In this document: one piece after another, positions 7,926-15,475 of the stretch
How the letters are laid out: every line of letters starts with the position of its first letter
Numbering within the stretch: the first letter of the stretch is position 1
Assembly (NCBI GenBank): GCA_030431075.1
Contig: JAUIJR010000009.1
Location: forward strand, 1 to 33,621
DNA: 33,621 nucleotides
From: Polyangia bacterium
Lineage (GTDB): Bacteria > Myxococcota_A > Polyangia > Nannocystales > Nannocystaceae
Direction of reading: 5' to 3'
Made by a program: the position numbers and the translations under genes
Notes under the pieces: model-generated
What the model saw: only the letters and a program-made list of their open reading frames with translations
What the model was told of the DNA's origin: nothing
Databases searched by the model: none

Positions 7926-7970
7926 TCCTACATCTCCCACTTTGTAGGAAATCAACGACACTCGTGTTAA
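7926..7970 (+). promoter_or_regulatory. Promoter with overlapping inverted repeat upstream of microprotein gene
   Basis: A perfect inverted repeat TCCTACA (7926-7932) / TGTAGGA (7943-7949) overlaps a -35-like TTGTAG (7942-7947), which lies 17 nt before a -10-like TGTTAA (7965-7970). This arrangement suggests an operator that controls the small gene at 8006 and perhaps the RelA/SpoT-like gene behind it. Confidence 0.45.
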
Positions 7971-8005
7971 CCCACGTGTGCAACCCCACAGGAGCACCAC
8001 GCACG

Positions 8006-8098
8006 ATGATGATCGCCTACTTCGGAAACATTATTGCCGCCCTCGTCTCCGTCGGACTTCTGGTCGGCACTTTGCGGTACACCCGCCGCGCCAGCTAG
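8006..8098 (+). CDS. 30-residue single-span membrane microprotein
   Basis: ATG ATG at 8006 begins a 30-residue frame ending at TAG 8096-8098: MMIAYFGN, a hydrophobic stretch of about 16 residues (IIAALVSVGLLVGTL), then a basic tail RYTRRAS. This is a textbook small inner-membrane protein with a positive-inside C-terminus. A ribosome binding site (CAGGAG) lies 11 nt upstream, and the upstream region has promoter and operator-like sequence. It precedes the RelA/SpoT-like gene by 64 nt. Small hydrophobic proteins of this kind include type I toxins and regulators of membrane enzymes; the sequence alone does not decide. Chance cannot be fully excluded at this length. Confidence 0.55.
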   Translation: MMIAYFGNIIAALVSVGLLVGTLRYTRRAS

Positions 8099-8118
8099 GC
8101 TCCGCGCGTAAAGCGCGT

Positions 8119-8134
8119 TCCGACTCGGGTCGGA
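8119..8134 (+). other. Stem-loop between microprotein and RelA/SpoT-like gene
   Basis: TCCGAC and GTCGGA pair perfectly around the tetraloop TCGG. It lacks a T tract, so it is more likely an mRNA structure or attenuator-like element than a full terminator. Confidence 0.35.
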
Positions 8135-8162
8135 CTTGGGCCGCAACGCTGCCCTTCGGCCC

Positions 8163-9332
8163 ATGAGCACACACGATCCACGGCCGGGCCACGAGCCCGC
8201 CCGACTCTTCGCAGCGTCCAAGACCCTCCGGGTCGGGGAGTCACCGCTGGCGGGGATGTCGCTGCAAGACATCAACGAGCTTCGCTTGTTGCTGCGCGGC
8301 GACTCGGTGATCGACTGGCACCGCTTGGACCTGCCGACGCCGGCCGACGCGGTCCGCCTCTTGGCCCTCAACGGCCTCGAGTACGAGGACCCCGAAGACC
8401 GCGCACGCTTGAGCCAGCTGCGCTACCAGGCCGTCCGCTACATCCGCGAGACCCTGCGCTTGCGACTCGACGAAGAGCTCGCCTCCGAGTGCGAGGACCT
8501 CGAGCTCTTCGCCATCGCCTCGGGTGAGAGCAAGGGCCAACGCCAGGCCTGCTTGCTGCTCAAGGTGATGCACATCCTTTATCACCTCGACGCCCGCGAG
8601 CTGCGAACCATGCTCGCCATCTCGGACTCCGAGCTCTTCGCCTTGGTCGAGGAGTCGGTCGCCTTGATGTTCGACGAGCTGCGCACAGCCGGGGTGCCCG
8701 TGGTCGAGTTCGCCTGGTCGCGCAAGACCCGTTCTTCGCTGCTGACCAAGCTGCTCATCAAAAAGCAGACCAGCGCCGCCCGCGTCTTCGACCGCCTTCG
8801 CTTTCGGCTCGTGGTCGAGAGCGAGTCCGATCTCGAAGCCGCGCTGCACGTGATGCTGCGGCGCTGCATCCCCTTCAACTACGTCGTGCCGGCCGAGACG
8901 GTGAACACCCTGATCGATCCGCGCTCGCTCGACCTGCGCGCCTCAGAGATGTCCACCACCCCGAACGGCGGCGCGACCGACGGGGCCCGCGACACGCACA
9001 ACGAGTTCTCGGCGCGTGGCTTTCGCATGCTGAACTTCATCGCGGACTTGCCGGTGCGCGTCGACGATCTCTTGTGGTCCAACCAAGACCTGGGCAGCGC
9101 GCGGGGCCGCGTCGTCTTCGTGCTCGCCGAGTTCCAGGTGATGGACCGCGAGACCGCGCGTCTCAACGAAGAGGGCGACAGCTCGCACGAGGCCTACAAG
9201 CAGCGCCAACACGCGCGCGTCAAAGAGCGTCTCTTGCACCGGCCGCCCGGGACGGCGCCCGCCTCTCGCCCGGCCGAGCCGCCGAGCTCGCAGCCGGCCG
9301 CTCCCCCGACCGACGCCGACCCCGAGGGCTGA
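8163..9332 (+). CDS. Divergent RelA/SpoT-like nucleotidyltransferase (putative)
   Basis: A 389-residue soluble protein. Residues 30-180 are helical. From about 185 the order of motifs resembles a RelA/SpoT (p)ppGpp synthetase domain: SRKTRSSLLTKLL (R/K and K196 where the ATP-site basic residues lie), VFDRLRFRLVV with D210 and R213/R215 (compare D-x-x-G-x-R), a Phe-Arg-x-Leu-Asn segment at 287-291 where YxSLH is usual, EFQV with E323 and Q325 (compare ExQ), and SHEAYK at 341-346 (compare HxxYK). The tail is Pro/Ser-rich. Known: those residues bind Mg and substrate in RelA homologues. Inferred: a distant family member, activity unproven. Start ATG 8163 lacks a ribosome binding site; TTG 8136 is an alternative. 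Probably co-transcribed with the microprotein. Confidence 0.6.
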   Translation: MSTHDPRPGHEPARLFAASKTLRVGESPLAGMSLQDINELRLLLRGDSVIDWHRLDLPTPADAVRLLALNGLEYEDPEDRARLSQLRYQAVRYIRETLRLRLDEELASECEDLELFAIASGESKGQRQACLLLKVMHILYHLDARELRTMLAISDSELFALVEESVALMFDELRTAGVPVVEFAWSRKTRSSLLTKLLIKKQTSAARVFDRLRFRLVVESESDLEAALHVMLRRCIPFNYVVPAETVNTLIDPRSLDLRASEMSTTPNGGATDGARDTHNEFSARGFRMLNFIADLPVRVDDLLWSNQDLGSARGRVVFVLAEFQVMDRETARLNEEGDSSHEAYKQRQHARVKERLLHRPPGTAPASRPAEPPSSQPAAPPTDADPEG

Positions 9333-9364
9333 GCCCCGAGGCCGCGTCCCTGCACAGGGCTCAG
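9329..9364. terminator. Inverted repeat spanning both convergent stop codons
   Basis: CTGAGCCC (9329-9336) and GGGCTCAG (9357-9364) form a perfect 8-bp stem with a 20-nt loop. The arms contain the TGA of the plus gene and the stop of the minus gene. A compact bidirectional terminator is plausible, without T tract. Confidence 0.4.
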
Positions 9365-11556
9365 GGCATCTCGGCGTAGCGCGTGACGCGGTTGCGGCCG
9401 TGCTCTTTGGACCAGTACAGGGCCTTGTCGGCGCGGTCGACGAGGTCGGCCCGGCTCGCGCCGTCGTGGGGGAACTCGGCGATGCCCATCGAGATGGTGA
9501 CCGAGAAGTTCCCGTGCTCGGAGTTCATCACCTGCTCGCCGATCTCCTCGCGCAGGCGATTGGCGAACAGGGCCGCCCCCTCGCCGTCGGTGTCCGGCAA
9601 GACGATGACGAACTCCTCGCCGCCGTAGCGCGCGACGATGTCGACCTTGCGCGCGCGCCCGGTGAACAGCGCGGCCACGCGGCGCAGCACGGCGTCTCCC
9701 GCCGGGTGCCCGTAGGTGTCGTTGACGCCCTTGAAGTGGTCGACGTCGGTCAAGATCAGCGAGTACTTCTGCCCCGTGCGCTCGGCCAGCGCGTGCAGGT
9801 GCTCGAGCCGCTCTTGGAAGCATCGGTGGTTCGTCAGGCCGGTGAGGCCATCGGTCGTCGCCCGCTCTTCCATCGACTGGTACATGCGGGCGTTTTGGAG
9901 GCTCACGCCGACTTGGTGGCCGATCACGCGCAACATCTCGCGGGTGGGGGCCGGGTAGGCGCGGGCGCGACGGCACGCCAGGGTCAAGGTCCCGAGCACC
10001 TGGTCACCGCGCACCAGCGGCAAGACCAAGAGGCTGCGCGCGCCCTCGATCGCGGAGTTTTGATCGAAGACCAAGACCTCGGAGTCGGGCGCCTCGCCGT
10101 TGGCCGGCATGTAGTGGCGGTTCTTGACGGCCATCGAGACCAGGCCGCTGCCGTCGGCGAACACGAGGTCGGTGAGCTGCGCGGGCAGGCGGCCCCAGCG
10201 TCGGTCTTCGGCCGCGTCGGCGGCCAAGGAGACGGCGATGACCTCGTGCGACTTTGCGTGCGCGTCGTAGCTGGTGACCACGGCCAGGTCGTAGGGCGCG
10301 ATGCGAGCGACGGCCGCGAAGGTCTTGGCGTGGACGTCCTCGACGGTGAGCGCTTGGTTGAGCAGCTCGCTCGCCGCGTAGAACTGCTCTTGCTCGTACT
10401 TCTCGCGCTCGACGGCAGCGAAGCTGCGCTCTTGTTCGATGATGCGCAGGATCTGGTCGGCGGCTTTTTCGAGCACGGCGAGCTCGGCGTCCTCGAAAGG
10501 ACGGTCGTTCTTGCGGTCGGCGCACAGCAAACCGCGGACGACGGCGCCCTCTTTGAGGGGCACCACGCAAAGGTCGGTCACCCGCTCGGGCCCGTCGTAG
10601 TAAGGCGGCACGCGCCGGCCCCCCAGGGACTTGAGCCGCATGGGCTTGGGGTCGCGCAAGGACCCGGCCAGCATGCCGGCGCTCTCGAGCTCGGGCGCGT
10701 TGGCGATGAACTCGCTGGCCGTGGCCATCTCCTTGATGACCAGCTGCGGCGTCGCGCGTGGCCCCTGCCCTTCGCCGCGCGCCCACAACAAGGCGCAGGT
10801 GTGAAGGTCGAGGGAGCTGCACAGCAGATCGATGGTGAAGTAGAGCTGTTCGTGGACGGCGTGCACGGCCCCGTGGGCCATGCGCAGCTCTTCTTCTTCG
10901 CGCGAGCGCTCGGCTCGGCTGGCCAAAGGCAGCTGCGAAGCGATGAGGCGAAAGTCGCGGGCTTCTTGGCGCACGCGGGCGAGCTCTTCACGCATCGCGC
11001 GACGATGGGCCCCGCGCAGGCGGCGGGTGACGCTCGAGAGCACGAGCGAGTTGCCGGCGGCGAAAAAGCCCAGCCAGGTCAGGTGCAGGGCCACCAGCGC
11101 ACCGACGCCGGGACCCGAGGCGCGCGCCAAGGCGAGCTCCATGACCATGGTGACGCCGATCCACGCCGCGCCGATCCAGCGCCGCCGATGCACGATGGCC
11201 AAAAAGGACACCAGCGCGTAGGCCAGCGGATACAAGAAGCTGCGCGCGCCGCCGGTCAAGGCGAGCAAGAGGTAGCTGCCGACGATCAGCAAGGTGCCGA
11301 GCTCGAACTCGCGGAGCTCTTGCGTCGAGGCCGCGGCGGGTGAGGCCGGGTGGGCGAACTCTCGCCACAGCGCGCGACCGAGCACCACGCCGAACACGGC
11401 GAGGGCCGAGAGCACGACGACCGAGCCGCGCCCGACGCTGTGGGCCGAGAACCAGCCCATGGAGATCATCGACGCGAAGGCGGCGGCCAAAAGGACGCCG
11501 CCCAGCTCGTGGGCCTGCCGGCGCACCACGAAAAGGCCCCGGGCGATGGCGGTCAC
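9361..11556 (-). CDS. Membrane diguanylate cyclase with GAF-like domains (GGDEF)
   Basis: Makes cyclic di-GMP from two GTP. Of 731 residues, about 1-175 contain around six membrane helices, followed by a coiled coil (RAMREELARVRQEARDF). Two GAF-like sensory domains lie at about 235-370 and 385-550, and the GGDEF domain at 555-731. The signature is ARYGGEEF with GGEEF at 645-649, so the active site is intact. RKVD at 636-639, five residues before GGEEF, is a perfect RxxD inhibitory site, predicting product inhibition. TDVDHFKGVNDTYGHPAGD supplies the metal and GTP contacts. Start GTG 11556 overlaps the stop of the upstream ftsB-like gene (GTGA), so translation is probably coupled. The ligand of the GAF domains is unknown. 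Confidence 0.95.
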   Translation of the reverse strand: MTAIARGLFVVRRQAHELGGVLLAAAFASMISMGWFSAHSVGRGSVVVLSALAVFGVVLGRALWREFAHPASPAAASTQELREFELGTLLIVGSYLLLALTGGARSFLYPLAYALVSFLAIVHRRRWIGAAWIGVTMVMELALARASGPGVGALVALHLTWLGFFAAGNSLVLSSVTRRLRGAHRRAMREELARVRQEARDFRLIASQLPLASRAERSREEEELRMAHGAVHAVHEQLYFTIDLLCSSLDLHTCALLWARGEGQGPRATPQLVIKEMATASEFIANAPELESAGMLAGSLRDPKPMRLKSLGGRRVPPYYDGPERVTDLCVVPLKEGAVVRGLLCADRKNDRPFEDAELAVLEKAADQILRIIEQERSFAAVEREKYEQEQFYAASELLNQALTVEDVHAKTFAAVARIAPYDLAVVTSYDAHAKSHEVIAVSLAADAAEDRRWGRLPAQLTDLVFADGSGLVSMAVKNRHYMPANGEAPDSEVLVFDQNSAIEGARSLLVLPLVRGDQVLGTLTLACRRARAYPAPTREMLRVIGHQVGVSLQNARMYQSMEERATTDGLTGLTNHRCFQERLEHLHALAERTGQKYSLILTDVDHFKGVNDTYGHPAGDAVLRRVAALFTGRARKVDIVARYGGEEFVIVLPDTDGEGAALFANRLREEIGEQVMNSEHGNFSVTISMGIAEFPHDGASRADLVDRADKALYWSKEHGRNRVTRYAEMP

Positions 11557-11867
11557 GGGGTGCCTCCGTCGACCCCGTCGAGGTGCTCGATCTCGAACAC
11601 CACCTCGCCCGGCCGGATCAAGTTGAGGTCGCCGCGGGCGATCCGCGCGAGCTCGGTCTCGTCACCGCCGGCCGGCCGATGCATGGCCCGCACTTCGGCC
11701 TCGAGGCCCTCGAGCTCCGCGTGCAGCTTCGCCACCTTGTCCCGCAGCTCGTCGCGCTCGGCGGCGACTCGGGAGAGGTCCTCGGGCTCCATGGCCTGCC
11801 GCTCGGGCAAGAAGGCCAAGGCGCCCGCAATGAGGACGGCCAGCAAGATGCGGTTCGGCCACGTCAC
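11553..11867 (-). CDS. ftsB: FtsB/DivIC-like septum formation initiator
   Basis: Small bitopic divisome protein, expected to form a coiled coil with FtsL/FtsQ partners. About 104 residues from GTG 11867: an N-terminal membrane helix (NRILLAVLIAGALAFL), a coiled coil (LSRVAAERDELRDKVAKLHA, then ELEGLEAEVRAMH), and the family hallmark ARIARGDLNLIRPGEVVFEI. ATG 11942 would add 25 residues, but that extension uses many T-ending codons unlike the body, so I prefer GTG 11867, close to the usual length. It overlaps the GGDEF gene by 4 nt and lies about 130 nt downstream of exbD. Confidence 0.83.
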   Translation of the reverse strand: MTWPNRILLAVLIAGALAFLPERQAMEPEDLSRVAAERDELRDKVAKLHAELEGLEAEVRAMHRPAGGDETELARIARGDLNLIRPGEVVFEIEHLDGVDGGTP

Positions 11868-11999
11868 GGTCCTCGCCAAGCTAGCCAAAGCCCCCGTGCC
11901 GGCGAAAAAAGGGGCAAAAGCGAGGGCTCGCGGCCCGGCCATGTAGGCGCCGATCCCACAAGGGCCCTCGACCCGCGCGAGACCCGGCCGGTGCGCGCC

Positions 12000-12416
12000 T
12001 CAGTTTTGGTGAAGGATGCCCATCTTGGCCATCCCGCAGCGCTTGGCCACATCCATCGCCACGACCAAGGCCTCGTGCTGGCTGGCGCGGTCGGCCCGGA
12101 TGTGGAGGCTGTCGTCCCCGTCTTTGACGTGCTTGCACAAGCGCATCTCGAGCTCGCGGGCCTCGACCACGGCGCCGTCGACCTCGTAGCGCCCGTCTTT
12201 GGCGATCGAGACGACCACGTTTTGGGGCTGCTCGCTGCGCTGTTGGGACTGCGCTCGCGCGAGCTCCACGTCCAAGGAGGACTGGTCTTTGAAGGTCGCC
12301 GTGAGCAAGAAGAAGATCAGCAGCTGAAAGACGATGTCGATCAGCGGCGTGAGCTCGACGACGGCTCCCCGCTCTCGCTGGCGCCGGGCGGCGCGGCGTT
12401 TTTCGAAGGGGCTCAA
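12000..12416 (-). CDS. exbD: ExbD/TolR-family biopolymer transporter
   Basis: Stator-like partner of ExbB that uses proton flow to energise TonB- or TolA-type proteins. 138 residues: basic cytoplasmic N-terminus, one membrane helix LTPLIDIVFQLLIFFLLTAT with the conserved proton-carrying Asp27, then a periplasmic domain (VVVSIAKDGRYEVDG, then LHIRADRASQHEALVVAMDV) typical of the family. Start TTG 12416 overlaps the exbB stop as TTGA, indicating translational coupling. Whether it serves TonB or the Tol-Pal system cannot be told; no TolA/TolB/Pal gene is adjacent. Confidence 0.93.
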   Translation of the reverse strand: MSPFEKRRAARRQRERGAVVELTPLIDIVFQLLIFFLLTATFKDQSSLDVELARAQSQQRSEQPQNVVVSIAKDGRYEVDGAVVEARELEMRLCKHVKDGDDSLHIRADRASQHEALVVAMDVAKRCGMAKMGILHQN

Positions 12417-13057
12417 GCCTCCGCCTCGGCCTTGCCTTGGGACTCGAGAAGATCGACCAGGCCCATCGCGTCCTCTTCCATCTCGACGATGAGGCGGTCG
12501 TTGCGACCTTGCAGGATCTTGTAGAGCACCAGCATCGGGATGGCGACCATCAGCCCGTAGGCGGTGGTGATGAGCGCGGTCCAGATGCCCTGGGCGAAGA
12601 CGTCGGGCGTCGCTTGGCCCTGGGCGTAGGCGCCGACGAAGCGCTGGAAGACTTGGATCATGCCGATGACCGTGCCGAGCAAGCCCATCAGCGGGGTGAT
12701 CGAGGCGACGGTGCCGACGACGTCGACGTACTTGTCGAGGAAGGCGATCTCGCGACCGGCCACCTCTTCGACCGCCTCTTTGACGCCGCCGCGCTCTTTA
12801 CCGCCGCGGTGAGCGCGCAAACCCGCCGCCATCATGCGCGCGATCGAGGAGTCGTTTTCCTCGCAAAGGAGCTGCGCTTCTTTGATCTCGCCCTTGGCCA
12901 CTTTCGCGCGGACCCGGTCGACGAAGGCGCGCGGCAGGATCTTCGGCCGACTCAACGAGTACAGGCGCTCCATGAAGACGAACACGCCCACGACGGCGGC
13001 CGCCAAGATGACCCACATGAGGGGCCCGCCCTGCTCAAAGAACTCCGCGAGATCCAT
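12413..13057 (-). CDS. exbB: ExbB/TolQ-family proton channel protein
   Basis: MotA/TolQ/ExbB family inner-membrane protein that forms the proton channel with ExbD. 214 residues with three membrane helices: about 10-30 (GGPLMWVILAAAVVGVFVFM), about 110-132 (VGTVASITPLMGLLGTVIGM, the conserved core of the family) and about 155-178 (ALITTAYGLMVAIPMLVLYK). A cytoplasmic loop lies between helices 1 and 2. Start ATG 13057 (MDLAEFFEQGG) fits family N-termini; ATG 13090 is an alternative with 11 more residues. No clear ribosome binding site is present. First gene of the minus-strand exbB-exbD unit. Confidence 0.93.
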   Translation of the reverse strand: MDLAEFFEQGGPLMWVILAAAVVGVFVFMERLYSLSRPKILPRAFVDRVRAKVAKGEIKEAQLLCEENDSSIARMMAAGLRAHRGGKERGGVKEAVEEVAGREIAFLDKYVDVVGTVASITPLMGLLGTVIGMIQVFQRFVGAYAQGQATPDVFAQGIWTALITTAYGLMVAIPMLVLYKILQGRNDRLIVEMEEDAMGLVDLLESQGKAEAEA

Positions 13058-13181
13058 GTCGAGTGCCCCGGGGTGCGGGGTGCAGGGCATCTTGGCCGCG
13101 CCTCGCACCAGGAGCAAGGGCCCGGCGCATCGGCCCGAGCTCGGTCGCGGGGGTCGATGTCGCTCCGAGGCGAGACAGTGC

Positions 13182-13210
13182 TTGACCTGCCCCGACGCGG
13201 TTGCTAGATA
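13182..13210 (+). promoter_or_regulatory. Sigma-70 promoter of tRNA-Ala
   Basis: TTGACC (13182-13187), 17-nt spacer, TAGATA (13205-13210), 12 nt before the tRNA 5' end. Near-consensus boxes and ideal spacing. Confidence 0.78.
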
Positions 13211-13222
13211 GCGCGCCCCGAC

Positions 13223-13298
13223 GGGGCTGTAGCTCAGCTGGGAGAGCGTCGCACTGGCAGTGCGAAGGTCAAGGGTTCAAGTCCCTTCAGCTCCACCA
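13223..13298 (+). tRNA. tRNA-Ala (anticodon GGC)
   Basis: A 76-nt cloverleaf with CCA encoded. The acceptor arms GGGGCTG and CAGCTCC pair (one G-U). The D arm is GCTC...GAGC. The anticodon stem TCGCA/TGCGA encloses CTGGCAG, giving anticodon GGC for GCC/GCU codons. The T arm AAGGG-TTCAAGT-CCCTT is canonical. It is a single-gene unit with its own promoter and terminator. Confidence 0.98.
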
Positions 13299-13304
13299 AA
13301 ACCC

Positions 13305-13335
13305 AACCCACCGCGCTTACCGCGGTGGGTTTTTT
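13305..13335 (+). terminator. Rho-independent terminator of tRNA-Ala
   Basis: AACCCACCGCG (13305-13315) pairs perfectly over 11 bp with CGCGGTGGGTT (13321-13331) around CTTAC, followed by TTTT. Confidence 0.92.
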
Positions 13336-13382
13336 CGTAGGCGCCGATGCGCTTTCGGGGGGCACTGCACAAAACGCAGTGA

Positions 13383-13412
13383 TTGCCCGGCGCGCCACTT
13401 GTGGCCTAATCT
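13383..13412 (+). promoter_or_regulatory. Promoter of the kinase unit
   Basis: TTGCCC (13383-13388), 18-nt spacer, TAATCT (13407-13412), about 113 nt upstream of the kinase ATG. It gives this unit a leader of about 105 nt, unlike the leaderless genes nearby. Confidence 0.55.
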
Positions 13413-13525
13413 AAGACTCGCGCGCAGGGCGCCCGTGGCGCCCACACCCGGCAAAAGTCGGCTCGCTCAGCGCGCTTTTGACCACTATCCTGGTCCTCGC
13501 GCGTTGTGTCGCGCCCGTGCAGACG

Positions 13526-15475
13526 ATGGCTTCCGCCCCAGACACCTTGAGCAACGACCCTCTGATCGGACGGACCTTCGCGGGTCAGTACACGATCGAG
13601 CGACTCATCGGTCGCGGCGGAATGGGCCGTGTTTATCTTGCGGACCAGCGCACACCTCCGGCAAAGGTCGTGGTGAAAGTGCTGGCCCCCGACTGGGCCG
13701 ACGATCCCGAGGCGGTCGCCCGCTTCGAACGCGAGGCCGAGCGTCTCAGCGAGATCAGCCACTCGAACATCGTCGAGCTCTTCGACTACGGGCACGAAGC
13801 CGGCATCTCCTTCATCGTGATGGAGTTCGTCGACGGCGTCCTCCTCAGCGACTTTTTGGATCAGCGCGGCGCGCTCGCCCCGGAACTGGCCGTACCGATC
13901 ATGGCGCAGATCCTCAAGGGCACCGGCTACGCCCACTCGCGCGAGCTCATGCTGCGCGACATCAAGCCCGAGAACGTGATGCTGTGCGAGCACAAAGGGC
14001 GCGCGCACTTCGTCAAGATGCTCGACTTCGGTCTGGCCAAGCTCGTGCAGGACCAAGGCAACATCACGAAGCAAAACGTGATGGGGACGGCCAACTACAT
14101 GGCCCCCGAGGCCATCAAGGGCGGCGACATCGACCTGCGCGTCGACGTCTACGCGCTCGGCATCCTGTTTTACCGGATGTTGGCCGGCAAGCTGCCCTTC
14201 GTCGCCGACTCCGACACGGCCATCTTGTACAAGCACGTCAACGAGCCGCCGCCGCCTTTGGCCGAGCACCTGCCGGCCGGCGTCGAGGTTCCGGACGGCC
14301 TACTCGAGCTGATCCACGACTGCCTGGCCAAGAACCGTGACGACCGTCCGGCCGACGCCAACGCCATCGTCGAGCGCTTGATCGACTGCGTCCCGCTGTC
14401 GATGTTCCGCCTGCCGCGGGCCGATGGCGCACCGTCGACCGGCCAGTCGCTGACCGGCCGCATCACCGGCATCCACAACCCCCAAAGCGTCGCCTCGATC
14501 ACGGGCTCCGCGGTGCCCCTGCAGACGGCCTCGCGCTCGCCCCTGGCCGACGCGGCGGCCCCCTCGGCCGCGCACCTTCCCTTGGAGGCGCCGCCCAAGA
14601 ACTCGAAGCTCCCGCTGATCTTGGGCGCGGTCGTCTTGCTCGGTGGCGCCATCGCATTTTTCGCCATGAAAGGCGGAGACGAGCCCGCGAGCGAGACGCC
14701 CAGCGCCGCCGTCGGCGACACGACGCCCACCAAGGCCGCCGGCCCCTCGGCGGAGGACTTGCTCGGCGCCGCCCAGTCCGCCTTCGACGCCGGCAGCTAC
14801 GACGAAGCGCTCGCCAAGCTCGACGCGGTCTCGGCCGCCGACCCCAACGCCGACGAGCAGGGGCGCGCCGATCGACTGCGCCACCGCGTCGAGGTCGGAC
14901 GCTTGATGCAAGCGGCCACCGAGCTCGAAGAGAAGGGGGAGAACGCCGCAGCCCTCGCCGCCTACCAAGAGGTGCTCAAGAGCGATGCGGCCAACGCCGA
15001 CGCGCGTGCCGCCGTCAGCCGCCTCGAGGCCGCCTCGAAAAAGCGCCCCAAGACGCAGCCCACCGGCTCGGACGCGAACAAGGGGCAGCTCGTCGTCATC
15101 AGCGTGCCCATCGCCGAGATCTTCATCGACGGTGTGTCCAAGGGGCAAACGCCCTACTCCGCCGACCTCCCCATCGGAGCGCACGAGATTCGTCTCGAGG
15201 CCGACGGCTACAACTTCCGCAAGAGCACGGTCGACGTCAAAGCGGGCGAGAGCGAGCCGTTGCAGTTCACCTTGCGCCGCAAGGACACCAGCACGAAGAA
15301 GCGCCGCACGCCCTCGGGTGGTGACGACGGCGGCGAGCCGGCCTCGGACGTCCAAGACGATCCGCCGACCGAGACCAAGACCGATCCTCCCAAGGACTCG
15401 GACGCGAATTCCCCCTTCATGAAGACCAAGAAGAAGAAGAACTCGGGCGTGTTCCTGCCCGTCGGAGACAACTGA
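13526..15475 (+). CDS. Transmembrane Ser/Thr kinase with TPR and PEGA regions; HRD changed to LRD
   Basis: Hanks-type protein kinase of 649 residues. The cytoplasmic kinase domain is at about 22-290: Gly loop GRGGMG 29-34, Lys51, catalytic loop LRDIKPEN 143-150, DFG 167-169, APE 193-195. The conserved His of HRD is Leu143, while Asp145, Lys147 and Asn150 are intact, so activity is probable but the motif is atypical. After a linker, a membrane helix (about 361-380) leads to a periplasmic part with TPR-like helices (about 408-500) and a PEGA domain (about 515-580: GQLVVISVPIAEIFIDGVSKG, GAHEIRLEADGY), then a charged tail rich in Lys and Asp/Pro. PEGA is a surface-binding fold. ATG 13526 begins the family-like N-terminus. 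The stop overlaps the next ATG (TGATG). Confidence 0.93.
   Translation: MASAPDTLSNDPLIGRTFAGQYTIERLIGRGGMGRVYLADQRTPPAKVVVKVLAPDWADDPEAVARFEREAERLSEISHSNIVELFDYGHEAGISFIVMEFVDGVLLSDFLDQRGALAPELAVPIMAQILKGTGYAHSRELMLRDIKPENVMLCEHKGRAHFVKMLDFGLAKLVQDQGNITKQNVMGTANYMAPEAIKGGDIDLRVDVYALGILFYRMLAGKLPFVADSDTAILYKHVNEPPPPLAEHLPAGVEVPDGLLELIHDCLAKNRDDRPADANAIVERLIDCVPLSMFRLPRADGAPSTGQSLTGRITGIHNPQSVASITGSAVPLQTASRSPLADAAAPSAAHLPLEAPPKNSKLPLILGAVVLLGGAIAFFAMKGGDEPASETPSAAVGDTTPTKAAGPSAEDLLGAAQSAFDAGSYDEALAKLDAVSAADPNADEQGRADRLRHRVEVGRLMQAATELEEKGENAAALAAYQEVLKSDAANADARAAVSRLEAASKKRPKTQPTGSDANKGQLVVISVPIAEIFIDGVSKGQTPYSADLPIGAHEIRLEADGYNFRKSTVDVKAGESEPLQFTLRRKDTSTKKRRTPSGGDDGGEPASDVQDDPPTETKTDPPKDSDANSPFMKTKKKKNSGVFLPVGDN

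Larger units (their letters stand above)
7641..8005. other. Intergenic region between divergent genes with operator-like repeat
   Basis: No convincing coding sequence. Contents: the -10 of the minus-strand gene (7652-7647), an inverted repeat CGCCGG...CCGGCG at 7872-7891, a TCCTACA/TGTAGGA repeat at 7926-7949 overlapping a promoter-like sequence, and an ACAC-TC-GTGT palindrome near 7957-7967. The 7900-8000 part is less GC-rich than its surroundings. Confidence 0.5.

Noticed and set aside
318-13410. Identical 14-mer ACTTGTGGCCTAAT at 318-331 and 13397-13410
   Set aside because: A few such matches are expected by chance in 33 kb of biased DNA, and only the second copy lies in a promoter-like setting.
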